Assembly (NCBI GenBank): GCA_963760285.1
Contig: CAVXCI010000001.1
Span: 1,860,001 to 1,924,000, forward strand
From: PALSA-278 sp963760285
Lineage (GTDB): Bacteria > Acidobacteriota > Terriglobia > Acidiferrales > UBA7541
Reading direction: 5' to 3'
DNA length: 64,000 nucleotides
A program made the position numbers and the translations under genes. Under the pieces are notes generated by a model. That model saw only the letters and a program-made list of their open reading frames with translations, had not been told where the DNA came from and ran no database searches. Of the stretch, positions 37,004 to 45,710 are shown piece after piece (the first letter of the stretch is position 1; every line of letters begins with the position of its first letter).

Positions 37004-39844
37004 CTATTTCTTAGGAGGCTGCCCCGGGAGAAGGCCGAATACATCCAGCGCCGTCTCTGTTCCGAAATACACCTTTCCGTTGGCCACGGTGGGCACTGTG
37101 AACTTCACGGCGTCATCGGCCTGATCGCGGTTATTGGGCGCCTGCGTGCTGTTGTAAAGCTCATCGGCCAGGTTGTTTGAGTTGTAAGCGTGAAGGATTG
37201 CAGGGCTTGGCTCCTGGCCCAGCGCTCCAAAACCGCTGTTGTCCAGGGCCCAGAGTATTCCCTTGTTTGCCGTCGCGGAGGATGCGGATATGGACATCGT
37301 CGTGCCAGGAAAATCGATTTTCGCCGGTGACCGCGACGTCCAGGATGATGACAGCAACCCGTTATTCAGCGAGAAAGCCTTGATGAAATCGCTGGCGGAC
37401 CCGAAGTAAACATTCTCATTCCAGTAGGTCGGCGTGCTGAAATTGTAGTTCATCACGCCCCTCAGTTCCTGAACAATCTGCGTATCCCCGTATGGATTGT
37501 AGTGTCCCAGGCTGTCGCGATTCAGAACATAGATAATTCCTTGTTTTCCCGCGCCCACGATCAGGTGGGGGTAATTCCCCGGCTGGTCCGGCAACAACAC
37601 GGGCGCAAATGTAGAAAGATCAAGATTGTTTTCCTCCAGGTTGGCCTGGTTGTAAGGCGTAAAGTAATCCAGCACTCGCAGTGAGTTGCCGCTTAGGACA
37701 AACTTCAGCAGCGTGTCACCGTAGTCCAATCCGGGCATGTTTCCATCGAACGTGCCATTCGCCGTGGGAACGTAGCCATTGCCATCGGCGTCGAAAGTTA
37801 CACCGCCGCCGGTCATCCAGATGCCGCCGTCTGATCCATTGGCCGTGGTGCAATAGGCCGCCAGTTGCGTGAGTTGGAACTCATCGTATGCAAACACCCA
37901 GCCGTGGAACGGAGCCACGTCACAATCGGACCCGAACGCGAAGTACAGCACTCCGTTCACCAGTTGCAATGCGGTGCGCGATTTGTGCATCTGCGGGTCG
38001 AAGGACAGCATGCCGTCTTGCGATCCGGCCCCTGCTCCGATCACCGAGGCGGATATCGCCACCGGGCTGCCCGGCTGCTCCTGCCCGGTCGCCAGATTTA
38101 GGGCATGCACACGGTGGAAATAGGACGAAGCAATGCGCGGCGGGCCTTCCAGCGTCGAGGCCAGAACAAAAACAGTGTTGTTGGCCAGGTCGATTACCGG
38201 CGTCCCGGTGATGCCCAGCTGCGGAACGATCTCCGTGCATTCGCCATTGCCCATGTCCGCATCCGGGATGGGCGTCACTCCGTTGGTTAGGAAACTAACC
38301 TGCCAAAGGGTCTCGCACGAGGGATTGTCGGCGTCAAATGCATATACGCTGTCATTTTCCGTGGCCACGATCACAACGTTATGCGTGCCGCCGGCGATGC
38401 TGTAATTGGCCACATAAAGCGGTTGTCCGTAAACATATCCATCCACGGGGCAGGAAAAAAGCTTCCCAAACGTCTTGTATTGCACGTTTTGTGCGCTCAG
38501 CGCCGGTTCATTCAGATCTTGTCCAGTGGATTGCTGGTCGTTGCGGTAATTGAACATGCCTGCATAATTGGTTACCCAAAGACTGCCCGTGCCGCTGTAT
38601 GTGGGGTCCGCCTGGCTATCGGCCGTGACCACGTGCGAGCCAGCCGTCATCGGGGGGGTGTACAGGCCCGACGATGAAATCGTTCCCACCGTGGAGTTGC
38701 CGCCTGGAATCCCGTCAATCAACCAGGAGACGTTTTGGTTCGTGGTGCCCTGTACATAAGCCTGATATTGCTGCGGCTCGGTAAGCGTAAGGCTCACCTG
38801 CTGGGGAATGACGGTGACCGTCAGCTTTGCGCCAGTCTGCACCGTCAGCTGCGCCATGCCGCTGATGGAGCCCAGCGACGCCTGAATCGCGCAGTTGCCC
38901 ACGCCTTCACCCGTGGCCAGTCCCGCGCCGTTGGGCGAATTACCCACATTGGCGATGTTTGTGTTGGAGGAACTCCAGGTCACGCTCTGGGTGATGTTCT
39001 GCTGGGTCCCGTTGCTATAATTTCCTGTAGCGGTGAACTGTTGCGTATTGCCAAGGGGGATGGTCGCGGTGGGTGGCGTCACGTTGATGGAAATTAGTTT
39101 CGGCGGGCTGACGGTGAGCGCCGCGGCGCTCTGTATCGTCCCCGCATAGGCGGTGATGGTGGCGCTGCCCGCGCTTACACTGGTCGTCAGGCCCCGTAAG
39201 ACCGTGGCCACTTGTGTGTTCGAGGAATTCCACCCCACTCCGGTGGTCACATTTTCCGTTGCGCCGTTCGTATAGGTGGCCGTCGCAGTGAACTGCTGCG
39301 TCAATCCCAGCGCGATCGATGCCGTGGCTGGCGACACGCTGAGCGAAACGATCACCGGCGGCGTTACCGCCGTCAGCACCGTGCTGTGAATGTTTCCAAG
39401 ATTCGCTGAGATATTGGCTTTCCCCTGATTCGCCGCTTTTGCCAGTCCCCCGCTGGCAATGCTCATCACCGCGGGGTTCGACGTGCCCCAGGTTACTTCC
39501 CTGGTCAAATCGCGCCTGGAGTTGTCTGAATATTTCCCCGCGGCGGTGAATTGCTGCGTCAACCCCTGCGGGAGCTTGACCACACGGGGAGAAATCGTCA
39601 GCGAAACCAGCACCGGCGAGGATGCCCCGTTCGCTGAAACTGTGGAGTTTCCCCCGGGGGCCTGAATCGCCACGCCGCTCTCGGCAACCGCCGCGCGATT
39701 CGGAGCAAGAGTGATCACCGCCAGAGCAGGATTTCCCGCGGAATTGGCGGAGGCGACTATAGGTACGCCCAAGACCGCGAGTATCAGCACAACCGGCACA
39801 AAGATGAGAAAAACTCTCCGCGGAAAAACGATAGCGCGCACCAA
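37004..39844 (-). CDS. Secreted Big_2 (Ig-like) plus PQQ-like propeller protein
   Basis: A 946-residue exported protein. The signal/anchor is RVFLIFVPVVLILAVLGVPI. Three to four bacterial Ig-like (Big_2) modules follow: VSLTISPRVVKLPQGLTQQF, VSLSVSPATASIALGLTQQF, ISINVTPPTATIPLGNTQQF and a divergent fourth. The rest is a propeller homologous to the whole 536-residue protein at 18785-20395 (VDGYVYGQPLYVANYS, VVIVATENDSVYAFDADN). The two thus differ by fusion or loss of the Ig modules. A cell-surface or matrix role is inferred. The start is the TTG at 39844, preceded by GGAGGGTCATCC. The Big_2 modules are repetitive in DNA, so assembly here deserves care. Confidence 0.8.
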   Translation of the reverse strand: MVRAIVFPRRVFLIFVPVVLILAVLGVPIVASANSAGNPALAVITLAPNRAAVAESGVAIQAPGGNSTVSANGASSPVLVSLTISPRVVKLPQGLTQQFTAAGKYSDNSRRDLTREVTWGTSNPAVMSIASGGLAKAANQGKANISANLGNIHSTVLTAVTPPVIVSLSVSPATASIALGLTQQFTATATYTNGATENVTTGVGWNSSNTQVATVLRGLTTSVSAGSATITAYAGTIQSAAALTVSPPKLISINVTPPTATIPLGNTQQFTATGNYSNGTQQNITQSVTWSSSNTNIANVGNSPNGAGLATGEGVGNCAIQASLGSISGMAQLTVQTGAKLTVTVIPQQVSLTLTEPQQYQAYVQGTTNQNVSWLIDGIPGGNSTVGTISSSGLYTPPMTAGSHVVTADSQADPTYSGTGSLWVTNYAGMFNYRNDQQSTGQDLNEPALSAQNVQYKTFGKLFSCPVDGYVYGQPLYVANYSIAGGTHNVVIVATENDSVYAFDADNPSCETLWQVSFLTNGVTPIPDADMGNGECTEIVPQLGITGTPVIDLANNTVFVLASTLEGPPRIASSYFHRVHALNLATGQEQPGSPVAISASVIGAGAGSQDGMLSFDPQMHKSRTALQLVNGVLYFAFGSDCDVAPFHGWVFAYDEFQLTQLAAYCTTANGSDGGIWMTGGGVTFDADGNGYVPTANGTFDGNMPGLDYGDTLLKFVLSGNSLRVLDYFTPYNQANLEENNLDLSTFAPVLLPDQPGNYPHLIVGAGKQGIIYVLNRDSLGHYNPYGDTQIVQELRGVMNYNFSTPTYWNENVYFGSASDFIKAFSLNNGLLSSSWTSRSPAKIDFPGTTMSISASSATANKGILWALDNSGFGALGQEPSPAILHAYNSNNLADELYNSTQAPNNRDQADDAVKFTVPTVANGKVYFGTETALDVFGLLPGQPPKK

Positions 39845-40234
39845 GGATGACCCTCCATGAACTGTGGACCCCGTGAACCTGCCGGACTGTTACGCAGCGC
39901 CTGGCGAATAAGTTGAATTCGGTCGGTGCGAATTCCTTAACTATCCCAAAGGATACACCCTTGGAATTCTCAATGCAACAAGAGTCAACGGAGGGATTCC
40001 AATGCAGGAAACGAGAATCTCGAACCTGGCGCATGACCCATAACCGAACGCGATGTTCAATTTTTTGTTCTGTTGAAATGAAAAGGGGTGTCCCGGAATT
40101 AGTCTCTTACTGGCCGGGCCACTCGCAGTCTGTTAAACTGAACACGTACTGTCGCACCTGACGACAAATGGGATTCGTTCGGGCTGCTGGTCATTTCTCA
40201 GCAGCCGTTTTTGTCTGCGAAAGTCATACAAACC
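39845..40234. other. Intergenic region before typA
   Basis: 390 bases between divergent genes. Some stretches are T-rich (TTCAATTTTTTGTTCTGTTG near 40050) but no promoter is convincing, and no gene or RNA is supported. Confidence 0.4.
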
Positions 40235-42073
40235 ATGAATAACAGCCTTCGAAATATCGCCATCATTGCGCACGTGGACCATGGAAAGACAACGCTGGTT
40301 GACGCCATGCTGCGCCAGAGCGGAATCTTCCGCGAAAACCAGGAAGTGGCTGAGCGCGTGATGGATTCCAACGAGCTGGAACGCGAGCGCGGCATCACCA
40401 TTTTGGCCAAAAATACCGCCCTTTCCTTTCGTGGGACAAAGATCAACATTGTGGACACGCCGGGCCATAGCGATTTTGGCGGGGAAGTGGAACGCGCCCT
40501 TCGCATGGTGGACGGCGTCCTTTTGCTCGTGGACGCCAGCGAGGGGCCGCTGCCGCAGACGCGCTACGTCCTGCAGAAAGCGCTCGCGGCGCATTTGCCG
40601 CCCGTTGTAGTCCTCAACAAGATTGACCGCGCCGACGCCCGCACCAGCGAAGTGTTGAACGAAATCTACGATCTGTTCATTGATCTGGATGCCACGGAAG
40701 ATCAGCTTGGGTTTCCGGTTCTCTATGCCAATGCGCGCGAAGGCGTGGCCCATCGTTCCCTGGGCGACGATTCCCGTGATTTGCTTCCCTTGTTTGAGGC
40801 CATCGTGGAATCCATTCCCGCGCCCGCCGGAGATCCCGGCGCGGTGCTGCAGGTTCAGGTGATGAACCTGGATTATAGCGATTATCTGGGACGGATTGCG
40901 GTGGGCCGGGTATTCAATGGAACGCTTCGGCGCAACACGCAGGTGGGCATCAGCAAGCTGGACGGCGCGCTCCAACCCGCCACCATCACCAAGCTCTACA
41001 CGTTTCGCGGTCTGGCGCGCGATGAAGCCGACTCCGTGGCCGCCGGCGACATTGCCGCCATCGCCGGTCTGGAAGGAATTCAGATTGGCGAAGGCCTCAC
41101 GGATCTCGACAATCCCGCGCCATTGGACCCGCTCCTGATTGACGAGCCAACCCTGGCGATGATTTTCACCGTGAACAACGGACCACTCTCCGGCCGGGAA
41201 GGGAAGTACGTGACCTCGCGCGATCTTCGCGAACGCCTCCAGAAGGAACTGCTTACCAATGTCTCCATTCGCGTCGAGGACACCGATACGCCGGAATCGT
41301 TCCGCGTGCTCGGCCGCGGGGAGTTGCAGCTCGCCATCCTCATCGAAACCATGCGCCGCGAAGATTACGAAATGATGGTGGGCAAGCCGGAGATCGTGAT
41401 CCGTACCGAAGGCGGGCGCAAGCTGGAGCCTCTGGAACGGCTGGTCATCGATTGTCCGGAAACTTTTATCGGCATCATCATGGAAAGCCTGGGAACCCGC
41501 CGCGGCGAAATGGCCAAAATGGCGAATCATGGCTCCGGACGCGTGCGCATGGAGTTCACCATCCCCGCCCGCGGGTTGATTGGGCTGCGCAGCCAATTGC
41601 TTACCGATACCCGCGGCACCGCTCTGGTTCATTCCATTTTTGATCGCTGGACGGATTATGCCGGCGAAATGGCCTTGCGTCCCACCGGCGCCCTAGTAGC
41701 CGATCGCGCCGGCCACTCCACGGCCTTCGCTTTGTGGAATCTGCAGGAGCGCGGCGAACTGTTCGTTGGCCCGGGCGTTGAGGTATTTGAGGGAATGGTC
41801 GTGGGCGAAAATTCGCGCGAGTCGGACATGGACGTGAATGTCACCAAGGAAAAGAAGCAAACCAACATGCGGTCTTCCTCGGCGGACGAGGCCATCCGTT
41901 TGATTCCCCATCGGGAACTCAGTCTTGAACAGGCCATCGAATTTATTGCCGACGACGAATTTGTGGAAGTCACGCCTAAATCCATCCGCCTGCGCAAGAA
42001 AGTTCTCTCCGCTGGAAAGCGCCCGCGCCGCTGGCAGGAAATCCGCGCCAGCCAGGAAGCGCCTCAGGATTAG
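40235..42073 (+). CDS. typA: Translational GTPase TypA/BipA
   Basis: A ribosome-binding GTPase related to EF-G that is needed for growth at low temperature or under stress. The G1 box is AHVDHGKTTLVDAML, G2 the RGITI loop (LERERGITILAKN), G3 DTPGHSDFGGEVERAL, G4 NKIDRADA. The EF-G-like domains II, III and V are present, with the BipA C-terminal domain (LFVGPGVEVFEGMVVGENSR; QTNMRSSSADEAIRLIPHRE). 612 residues from the ATG at 40235, normal. In-frame codons continue upstream to 40211, but MNNSLRNIAIIAHVDHGK is the usual opening. The frame is clean. Confidence 0.92.
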   Translation: MNNSLRNIAIIAHVDHGKTTLVDAMLRQSGIFRENQEVAERVMDSNELERERGITILAKNTALSFRGTKINIVDTPGHSDFGGEVERALRMVDGVLLLVDASEGPLPQTRYVLQKALAAHLPPVVVLNKIDRADARTSEVLNEIYDLFIDLDATEDQLGFPVLYANAREGVAHRSLGDDSRDLLPLFEAIVESIPAPAGDPGAVLQVQVMNLDYSDYLGRIAVGRVFNGTLRRNTQVGISKLDGALQPATITKLYTFRGLARDEADSVAAGDIAAIAGLEGIQIGEGLTDLDNPAPLDPLLIDEPTLAMIFTVNNGPLSGREGKYVTSRDLRERLQKELLTNVSIRVEDTDTPESFRVLGRGELQLAILIETMRREDYEMMVGKPEIVIRTEGGRKLEPLERLVIDCPETFIGIIMESLGTRRGEMAKMANHGSGRVRMEFTIPARGLIGLRSQLLTDTRGTALVHSIFDRWTDYAGEMALRPTGALVADRAGHSTAFALWNLQERGELFVGPGVEVFEGMVVGENSRESDMDVNVTKEKKQTNMRSSSADEAIRLIPHRELSLEQAIEFIADDEFVEVTPKSIRLRKKVLSAGKRPRRWQEIRASQEAPQD

Positions 42074-42318
42074 CAATCCGCTGACGGGTTGTGCCTATTC
42101 ACTATCGCAAGGATTCTGAGGCAATTCCCCGGCAATTCAGGTATAGGCGCCCTCTCGCGGACTTGCAGAACTGGCAATCCCTCCCGCAAAAAAATGCCGT
42201 TCGGGGCTTGATTGTAGTAGACTTTAGGAAGTTGCTTTGATGATCGAATCAAGGCGGTCCGCGCTCTTGATGCCATCGCAGGCGGTTAGCGGATCGCAAA
42301 CCCGAATGAGGTGTGAAA

Positions 42319-42396
42319 ATGGAATGGACAGCCCCCAGTTTTGAAGAAGTCAGCCTCTGCTGCGAAGTCAGCTCCTACGCCAACGCGGAACTCTAA
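42319..42396 (+). CDS. pqqA: PQQ precursor peptide PqqA (25 residues)
   Basis: A very short gene encoding a 25-residue peptide beginning MEWTAPSFEEV and ending CCEVSSYANAEL. It carries the essential E-x3-Y pair of PqqA as E16 and Y20; PqqE and the later enzymes turn this pair into pyrroloquinoline quinone. The ATG follows GAGGTG at 5 bases. It lies 9 bases upstream of pqqB, so the position and the family-typical opening support it. Two cysteines directly before the Glu (CCEVSSY) are a noteworthy feature; I cannot say how common that is. It is easily missed by ORF finders because of its size. Confidence 0.85.
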   Translation: MEWTAPSFEEVSLCCEVSSYANAEL

Positions 42397-42405
42397 ACTC
42401 CAGGG

Positions 42406-43335
42406 ATGATAATTCGCGTCCTCGGCTCCGCTGCCGGGGGTGGTTTCCCTCAGTGGAATTGCGCCTGTGCCAACTGTTCCCGTCTGCGCGCGGGCACACT
42501 GCGATCCAAGTCGCGCACCCAGGCTCAACTCGCTATTTCCCCCTTCGGTCAGGAATGGTTTCTGGTCGGTGCTTCTCCTGATTTACGTCTGCAAATCGAA
42601 GCCACGCCGGCTCTCTTTCCGCGGACAGGCATGCGCGGAAGTCCGATTGCGGGAGTGGTTCTGCTCTCCGCGGAATTGGATCACGTACTCGGATTGCTCA
42701 GTTTGCGTGAACGCCATTCCTTCCTTATCTATTCCACGGAGTCAGTTCGTCGGTTGGTGTCCGGCGAGAACTCCTTTTTTCGCATGCTCGAGCGCGATGC
42801 CGGTCAGACCCGGTGGATGGATCTGCATCCAGGCGCCCGCACTCCACTGCGGAGTCCCTCGGGGGAAGAGAGCGGGCTGATTTGCGAGCCCCTGAGTGTC
42901 GGAAAGAGATTCCCGTCCTACGCGACGGCGGAAAATCGCGCGAATTTGATTCTTGCTGAGGCTGTGCTTGGATTGTTGCTTGAAGATTCCGCTGGCCATC
43001 GTGTTTTTTATGCTCCGGGTTTGCTGGACCTCTCCGCGGAATTGATAAAGCTGTTTTCCACTTGCCACCTGTTGTTGCTGGATGGCACGTTCTGGACCGA
43101 CGACGAGTTGCCCCGTGCCACTGGCAGCGGTCAGACTGCCCGTGAAATGGGCCATTTGCCCGTGGGCGGCCCGGACGGTCTGATTGCGCGCCTTGCCGGT
43201 CTGCGCGGGACTCGAAAAGTCCTCATGCACATTAACAACACCAACCCCATCTTGGACGAAGAGAGCGCCGAATACCGGCAGACGGTTGCCGCCGGCTGGG
43301 AGGTGGCGGAAGATGGTTGGGAATGCACGTTTTGA
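42406..43335 (+). CDS. pqqB: PQQ biosynthesis protein PqqB
   Basis: A 309-residue metallo-beta-lactamase-fold protein thought to hydroxylate the PqqA-derived diamino acid in PQQ biosynthesis. The opening MIIRVLGSAAGGGFPQWNC is the PqqB signature. The region GVVLLSAELDHVLGLLSLRE and the C-terminal HINNTNPILDEESAEYRQ are typical. The cysteines in QWNCACANC lie near the N-terminus, where PqqB binds zinc. It begins 9 bases after pqqA and its end overlaps pqqC by 13 bases, so the operon is compact. Confidence 0.92.
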   Translation: MIIRVLGSAAGGGFPQWNCACANCSRLRAGTLRSKSRTQAQLAISPFGQEWFLVGASPDLRLQIEATPALFPRTGMRGSPIAGVVLLSAELDHVLGLLSLRERHSFLIYSTESVRRLVSGENSFFRMLERDAGQTRWMDLHPGARTPLRSPSGEESGLICEPLSVGKRFPSYATAENRANLILAEAVLGLLLEDSAGHRVFYAPGLLDLSAELIKLFSTCHLLLLDGTFWTDDELPRATGSGQTAREMGHLPVGGPDGLIARLAGLRGTRKVLMHINNTNPILDEESAEYRQTVAAGWEVAEDGWECTF

Positions 43336-44078
43336 GTCGTGAGCCGATTCGCGAACTGCTTTCGCCGGCGGAATTGGAGGCGCGCCTGCGCAAAATTGGC
43401 GAGGAGCGTTACCACCACCGCCATCCGTTCCATCTGCGCATGCACGAAGGAAAACTGACGCGCGGCCAGCTCCAGGCCTGGGCCCTCAACCGTTTTTACT
43501 ATCAAAGCCACGTCCCCATAAAAGATGCCGTGATATTGTCCCGCTCGGAAGATCCCGAATTTCGGCGCGCCTGGCGTTCGCGCCTCGCTGACCACGACGG
43601 ACGAGATGGCCAGACTGGCGGCATCGAACGCTGGCTGCACCTCGCCGAAGCCACCGGCCTTCGCCGCGAAACCGTTCAGGAAGGGAAGGGCGTGTTGCCG
43701 GGCGTTCGTTTTGCCGTGGATGCTTACGTCCAGCTGGTTCGCGAGCGAACCTTCCTGGAGGCTGTGGCGTCCTCGCTCACCGAGCTTTTCGCCGGCTCTC
43801 TCATCACCCTGCGCCTTGATGCCATGCGCAAGCATTACCCGTGGCTATCCGGCGGCCTCGGTTATTTTGAAAAACGCCTGACCCAGGCGCCTGCCGACGC
43901 CGGTTTTGCCCTGGCCTGGGTGCAGCACAACGCCCGCTCGCCGGAGGATCAGGAGCGGGCATGCCGCGCTCTGGAATCCAAATGCGAAATTCTCTGGGCG
44001 CAGTTGGACGCTATCCATTTCGCCTATGTGGAGCCGGGCTGGCCTGCTCCTGGCGCATTCGTCCCGGAGAAGGAATGA
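43323..44078 (+). CDS. pqqC: Pyrroloquinoline-quinone synthase PqqC
   Basis: Catalyses the last step of PQQ formation: ring closure and an eight-electron oxidation, without a metal. The 251-residue all-helical protein has EERYHHRHPFHLRMHEGKLT at the N-terminus, WALNRFYYQSHVPIKDAVIL, and GKGVLPGVRFAVDAYVQLVR, all standard for PqqC. The start is the ATG at 43323, within pqqB (13-base overlap). Its stop TGA (44076-44078) overlaps the ATG of pqqD by the ATGA arrangement, a sign of translational coupling. Confidence 0.92.
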   Translation: MHVLSREPIRELLSPAELEARLRKIGEERYHHRHPFHLRMHEGKLTRGQLQAWALNRFYYQSHVPIKDAVILSRSEDPEFRRAWRSRLADHDGRDGQTGGIERWLHLAEATGLRRETVQEGKGVLPGVRFAVDAYVQLVRERTFLEAVASSLTELFAGSLITLRLDAMRKHYPWLSGGLGYFEKRLTQAPADAGFALAWVQHNARSPEDQERACRALESKCEILWAQLDAIHFAYVEPGWPAPGAFVPEKE

Positions 44079-44356
44079 CGGAGATCGCGCGGGAGGCGCG
44101 CCCGCGTCTGGCGAAGGGCTGCCGCTTGAATGAACAGGCGGCAGGCGGCCCGGTTCTCCTGATGCCGGAGCGCGCTCTTCGTTTGAACGCCACCGGCGTG
44201 CGCATTGTGCAACTCTGTGATGGCAGCCGCACGCTGGAGCAGATTCTGCAAACCCTGGCGGCGGAATTTCCCGGCGCCAAGCAGCAGCAGCGCGAAGCAG
44301 ACGCAGCCACTTTTCTTCAGCGCCTTCATGAGAAGCGCGCCATTGATTTAAGCTGA
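44075..44356 (+). CDS. pqqD: PQQ biosynthesis peptide chaperone PqqD
   Basis: A 93-residue winged-helix RiPP-recognition-type protein that binds PqqA and presents it to the radical SAM enzyme PqqE. The body has RLAKGCRLNEQAAGGPVLLM, MPERALRLNATGVRIVQLCD and GSRTLEQILQTLAAEFPG, the usual PqqD pattern of a small sheet and helices. The ATG at 44075 overlaps the pqqC stop; the stop TGA (44354-44356) shares its last A with the pqqE start. Such tight coupling fits a 1:1 complex with PqqE. Confidence 0.92.
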   Translation: MTEIAREARPRLAKGCRLNEQAAGGPVLLMPERALRLNATGVRIVQLCDGSRTLEQILQTLAAEFPGAKQQQREADAATFLQRLHEKRAIDLS

Positions 44357-45516
44357 TGCACGGCCCGCTGGCACTCATTGCCGAAGTCACCCACCGCTGT
44401 CCGTTGCACTGTGTCTACTGCTCCAACCCTCTCGAATTGCAAAAGCAGCAGGAAGAATTACCCACGGATTCCTGGACGCGCGTTTTTCAACAGGCTGCGG
44501 AGATGGGCGTTCTGCAACTCCATTTGACCGGCGGCGAGCCGCTGGCGCGCAAGGACGTCACCGAACTGGTTGCCGCCGGACGCGCCGCCGGACTTTACGT
44601 GAATCTGGTCACCTCCGGTTTGGGCCTGACGGAAGATCGTCTCGCGGGATTGGCCCGCGCCGGTGTGGACCATATTCAACTTAGCCTGCAGGGCGCGCGC
44701 GAAGAGCAAGCCGACGAAATTGCCGGAGCTCACGCCCACGCCGCGAAGCTCGCGCTGGCAGAGCGAATTCATGCGCACAATCTCTCACTCACGTTGAATA
44801 TTGTCGTCCATCGCGAGAATCTGGATCAGATCGAGGAAATGGTTTCTCTCGCCGAAGAACTCGGCGCGGACCGCCTGGAAATTGCCAACGTTCAGTATTA
44901 CGGCTGGGCGCTGGCCAATCGCGACCGTCTGCTTCCCACGCGCGAGCAGGTGGAGCGTTCCCTGGCAGTGGTGGATGCCGCGCGCGAGCGCCTCAAAGGC
45001 CGCATGCAGATTGATTGCGTCGTTCCCGACTACTACGCGCGCTTTCCGAAAGCATGCATGGGCGGTTGGGGTCAAAAACTATTGCTCATTGACCCCGCCG
45101 GCCGAGCCCTCCCATGCCACGCCGCGCGCGTGATTCCCGGATTGTCATTTGACAGCGTGGAACAGCATCCTCTCCGATGGATTTGGGAGGAATCTTCCGC
45201 CTTCCAGAAATTTCGCGGCGAGGAGTGGATGCCTGAGCCTTGTCGCGGCTGTGACCGGCGAATTCTGGATTTCGGCGGCTGTCGCTGCCAGGCGTTGCTC
45301 CTCACCGGCGAAGCCGCCAGGACAGACCCGGTCTGTGAACTCTCGCCAGACCATGGGATTGTCATAGAAGCGGTCACACGAGCGCGGAATTTCAGCATGT
45401 TGCCGGTTTCGCATCCGTCTCCGGATCATTCAGCCAGCGTCACAAAGCCGGAATCATCTCCGTCATCCCTTATCCGCCCGGATTGGATTTACCGCCAGAA
45501 TCCCACGCGCAATTGA
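44356..45516 (+). CDS. pqqE: PqqA peptide cyclase PqqE (radical SAM)
   Basis: A radical SAM enzyme that forms the carbon-carbon bond between Glu and Tyr of PqqA. The radical SAM cluster is CPLHCVYC (C15, C19, C22), after PLALIAEVTHR. The GGEP motif is HLTGGEPLARKDVTELV. The C-terminal SPASM domain with auxiliary cluster cysteines is visible (ACMGGWGQKLLLIDPAGRAL; CRGCDRRILDFGGCRCQALL). 386 residues, right for PqqE, with a slightly longer, serine/proline-rich tail. The start ATG at 44356 overlaps the pqqD stop by one base. It closes a complete pqqABCDE operon; pqqF-type proteases are not here. Confidence 0.93.
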   Translation: MHGPLALIAEVTHRCPLHCVYCSNPLELQKQQEELPTDSWTRVFQQAAEMGVLQLHLTGGEPLARKDVTELVAAGRAAGLYVNLVTSGLGLTEDRLAGLARAGVDHIQLSLQGAREEQADEIAGAHAHAAKLALAERIHAHNLSLTLNIVVHRENLDQIEEMVSLAEELGADRLEIANVQYYGWALANRDRLLPTREQVERSLAVVDAARERLKGRMQIDCVVPDYYARFPKACMGGWGQKLLLIDPAGRALPCHAARVIPGLSFDSVEQHPLRWIWEESSAFQKFRGEEWMPEPCRGCDRRILDFGGCRCQALLLTGEAARTDPVCELSPDHGIVIEAVTRARNFSMLPVSHPSPDHSASVTKPESSPSSLIRPDWIYRQNPTRN

Positions 45517-45710
45517 CCCATCGCCCCGGGTGCAATTCCTCCATGCGGGCGTGGCCTTTCTAAATCAACAAGCTCATCCATCAATTCCTTATTGACAGCC
45601 TATGTCCGGTGCGGTATCCAGAGTCCGGCGGCATTTTGCCGGGAGTCCGGGTATCAACTGAGATTTTGCCAATATCTCCGCCATGACCGGCGAGGCGAGA
45701 AGGAGTTCGC

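Noticed and set aside
40133..41632. 499-codon open frame on the minus strand
   Set aside because: Antisense to typA, whose GTPase motifs all lie on the plus strand.
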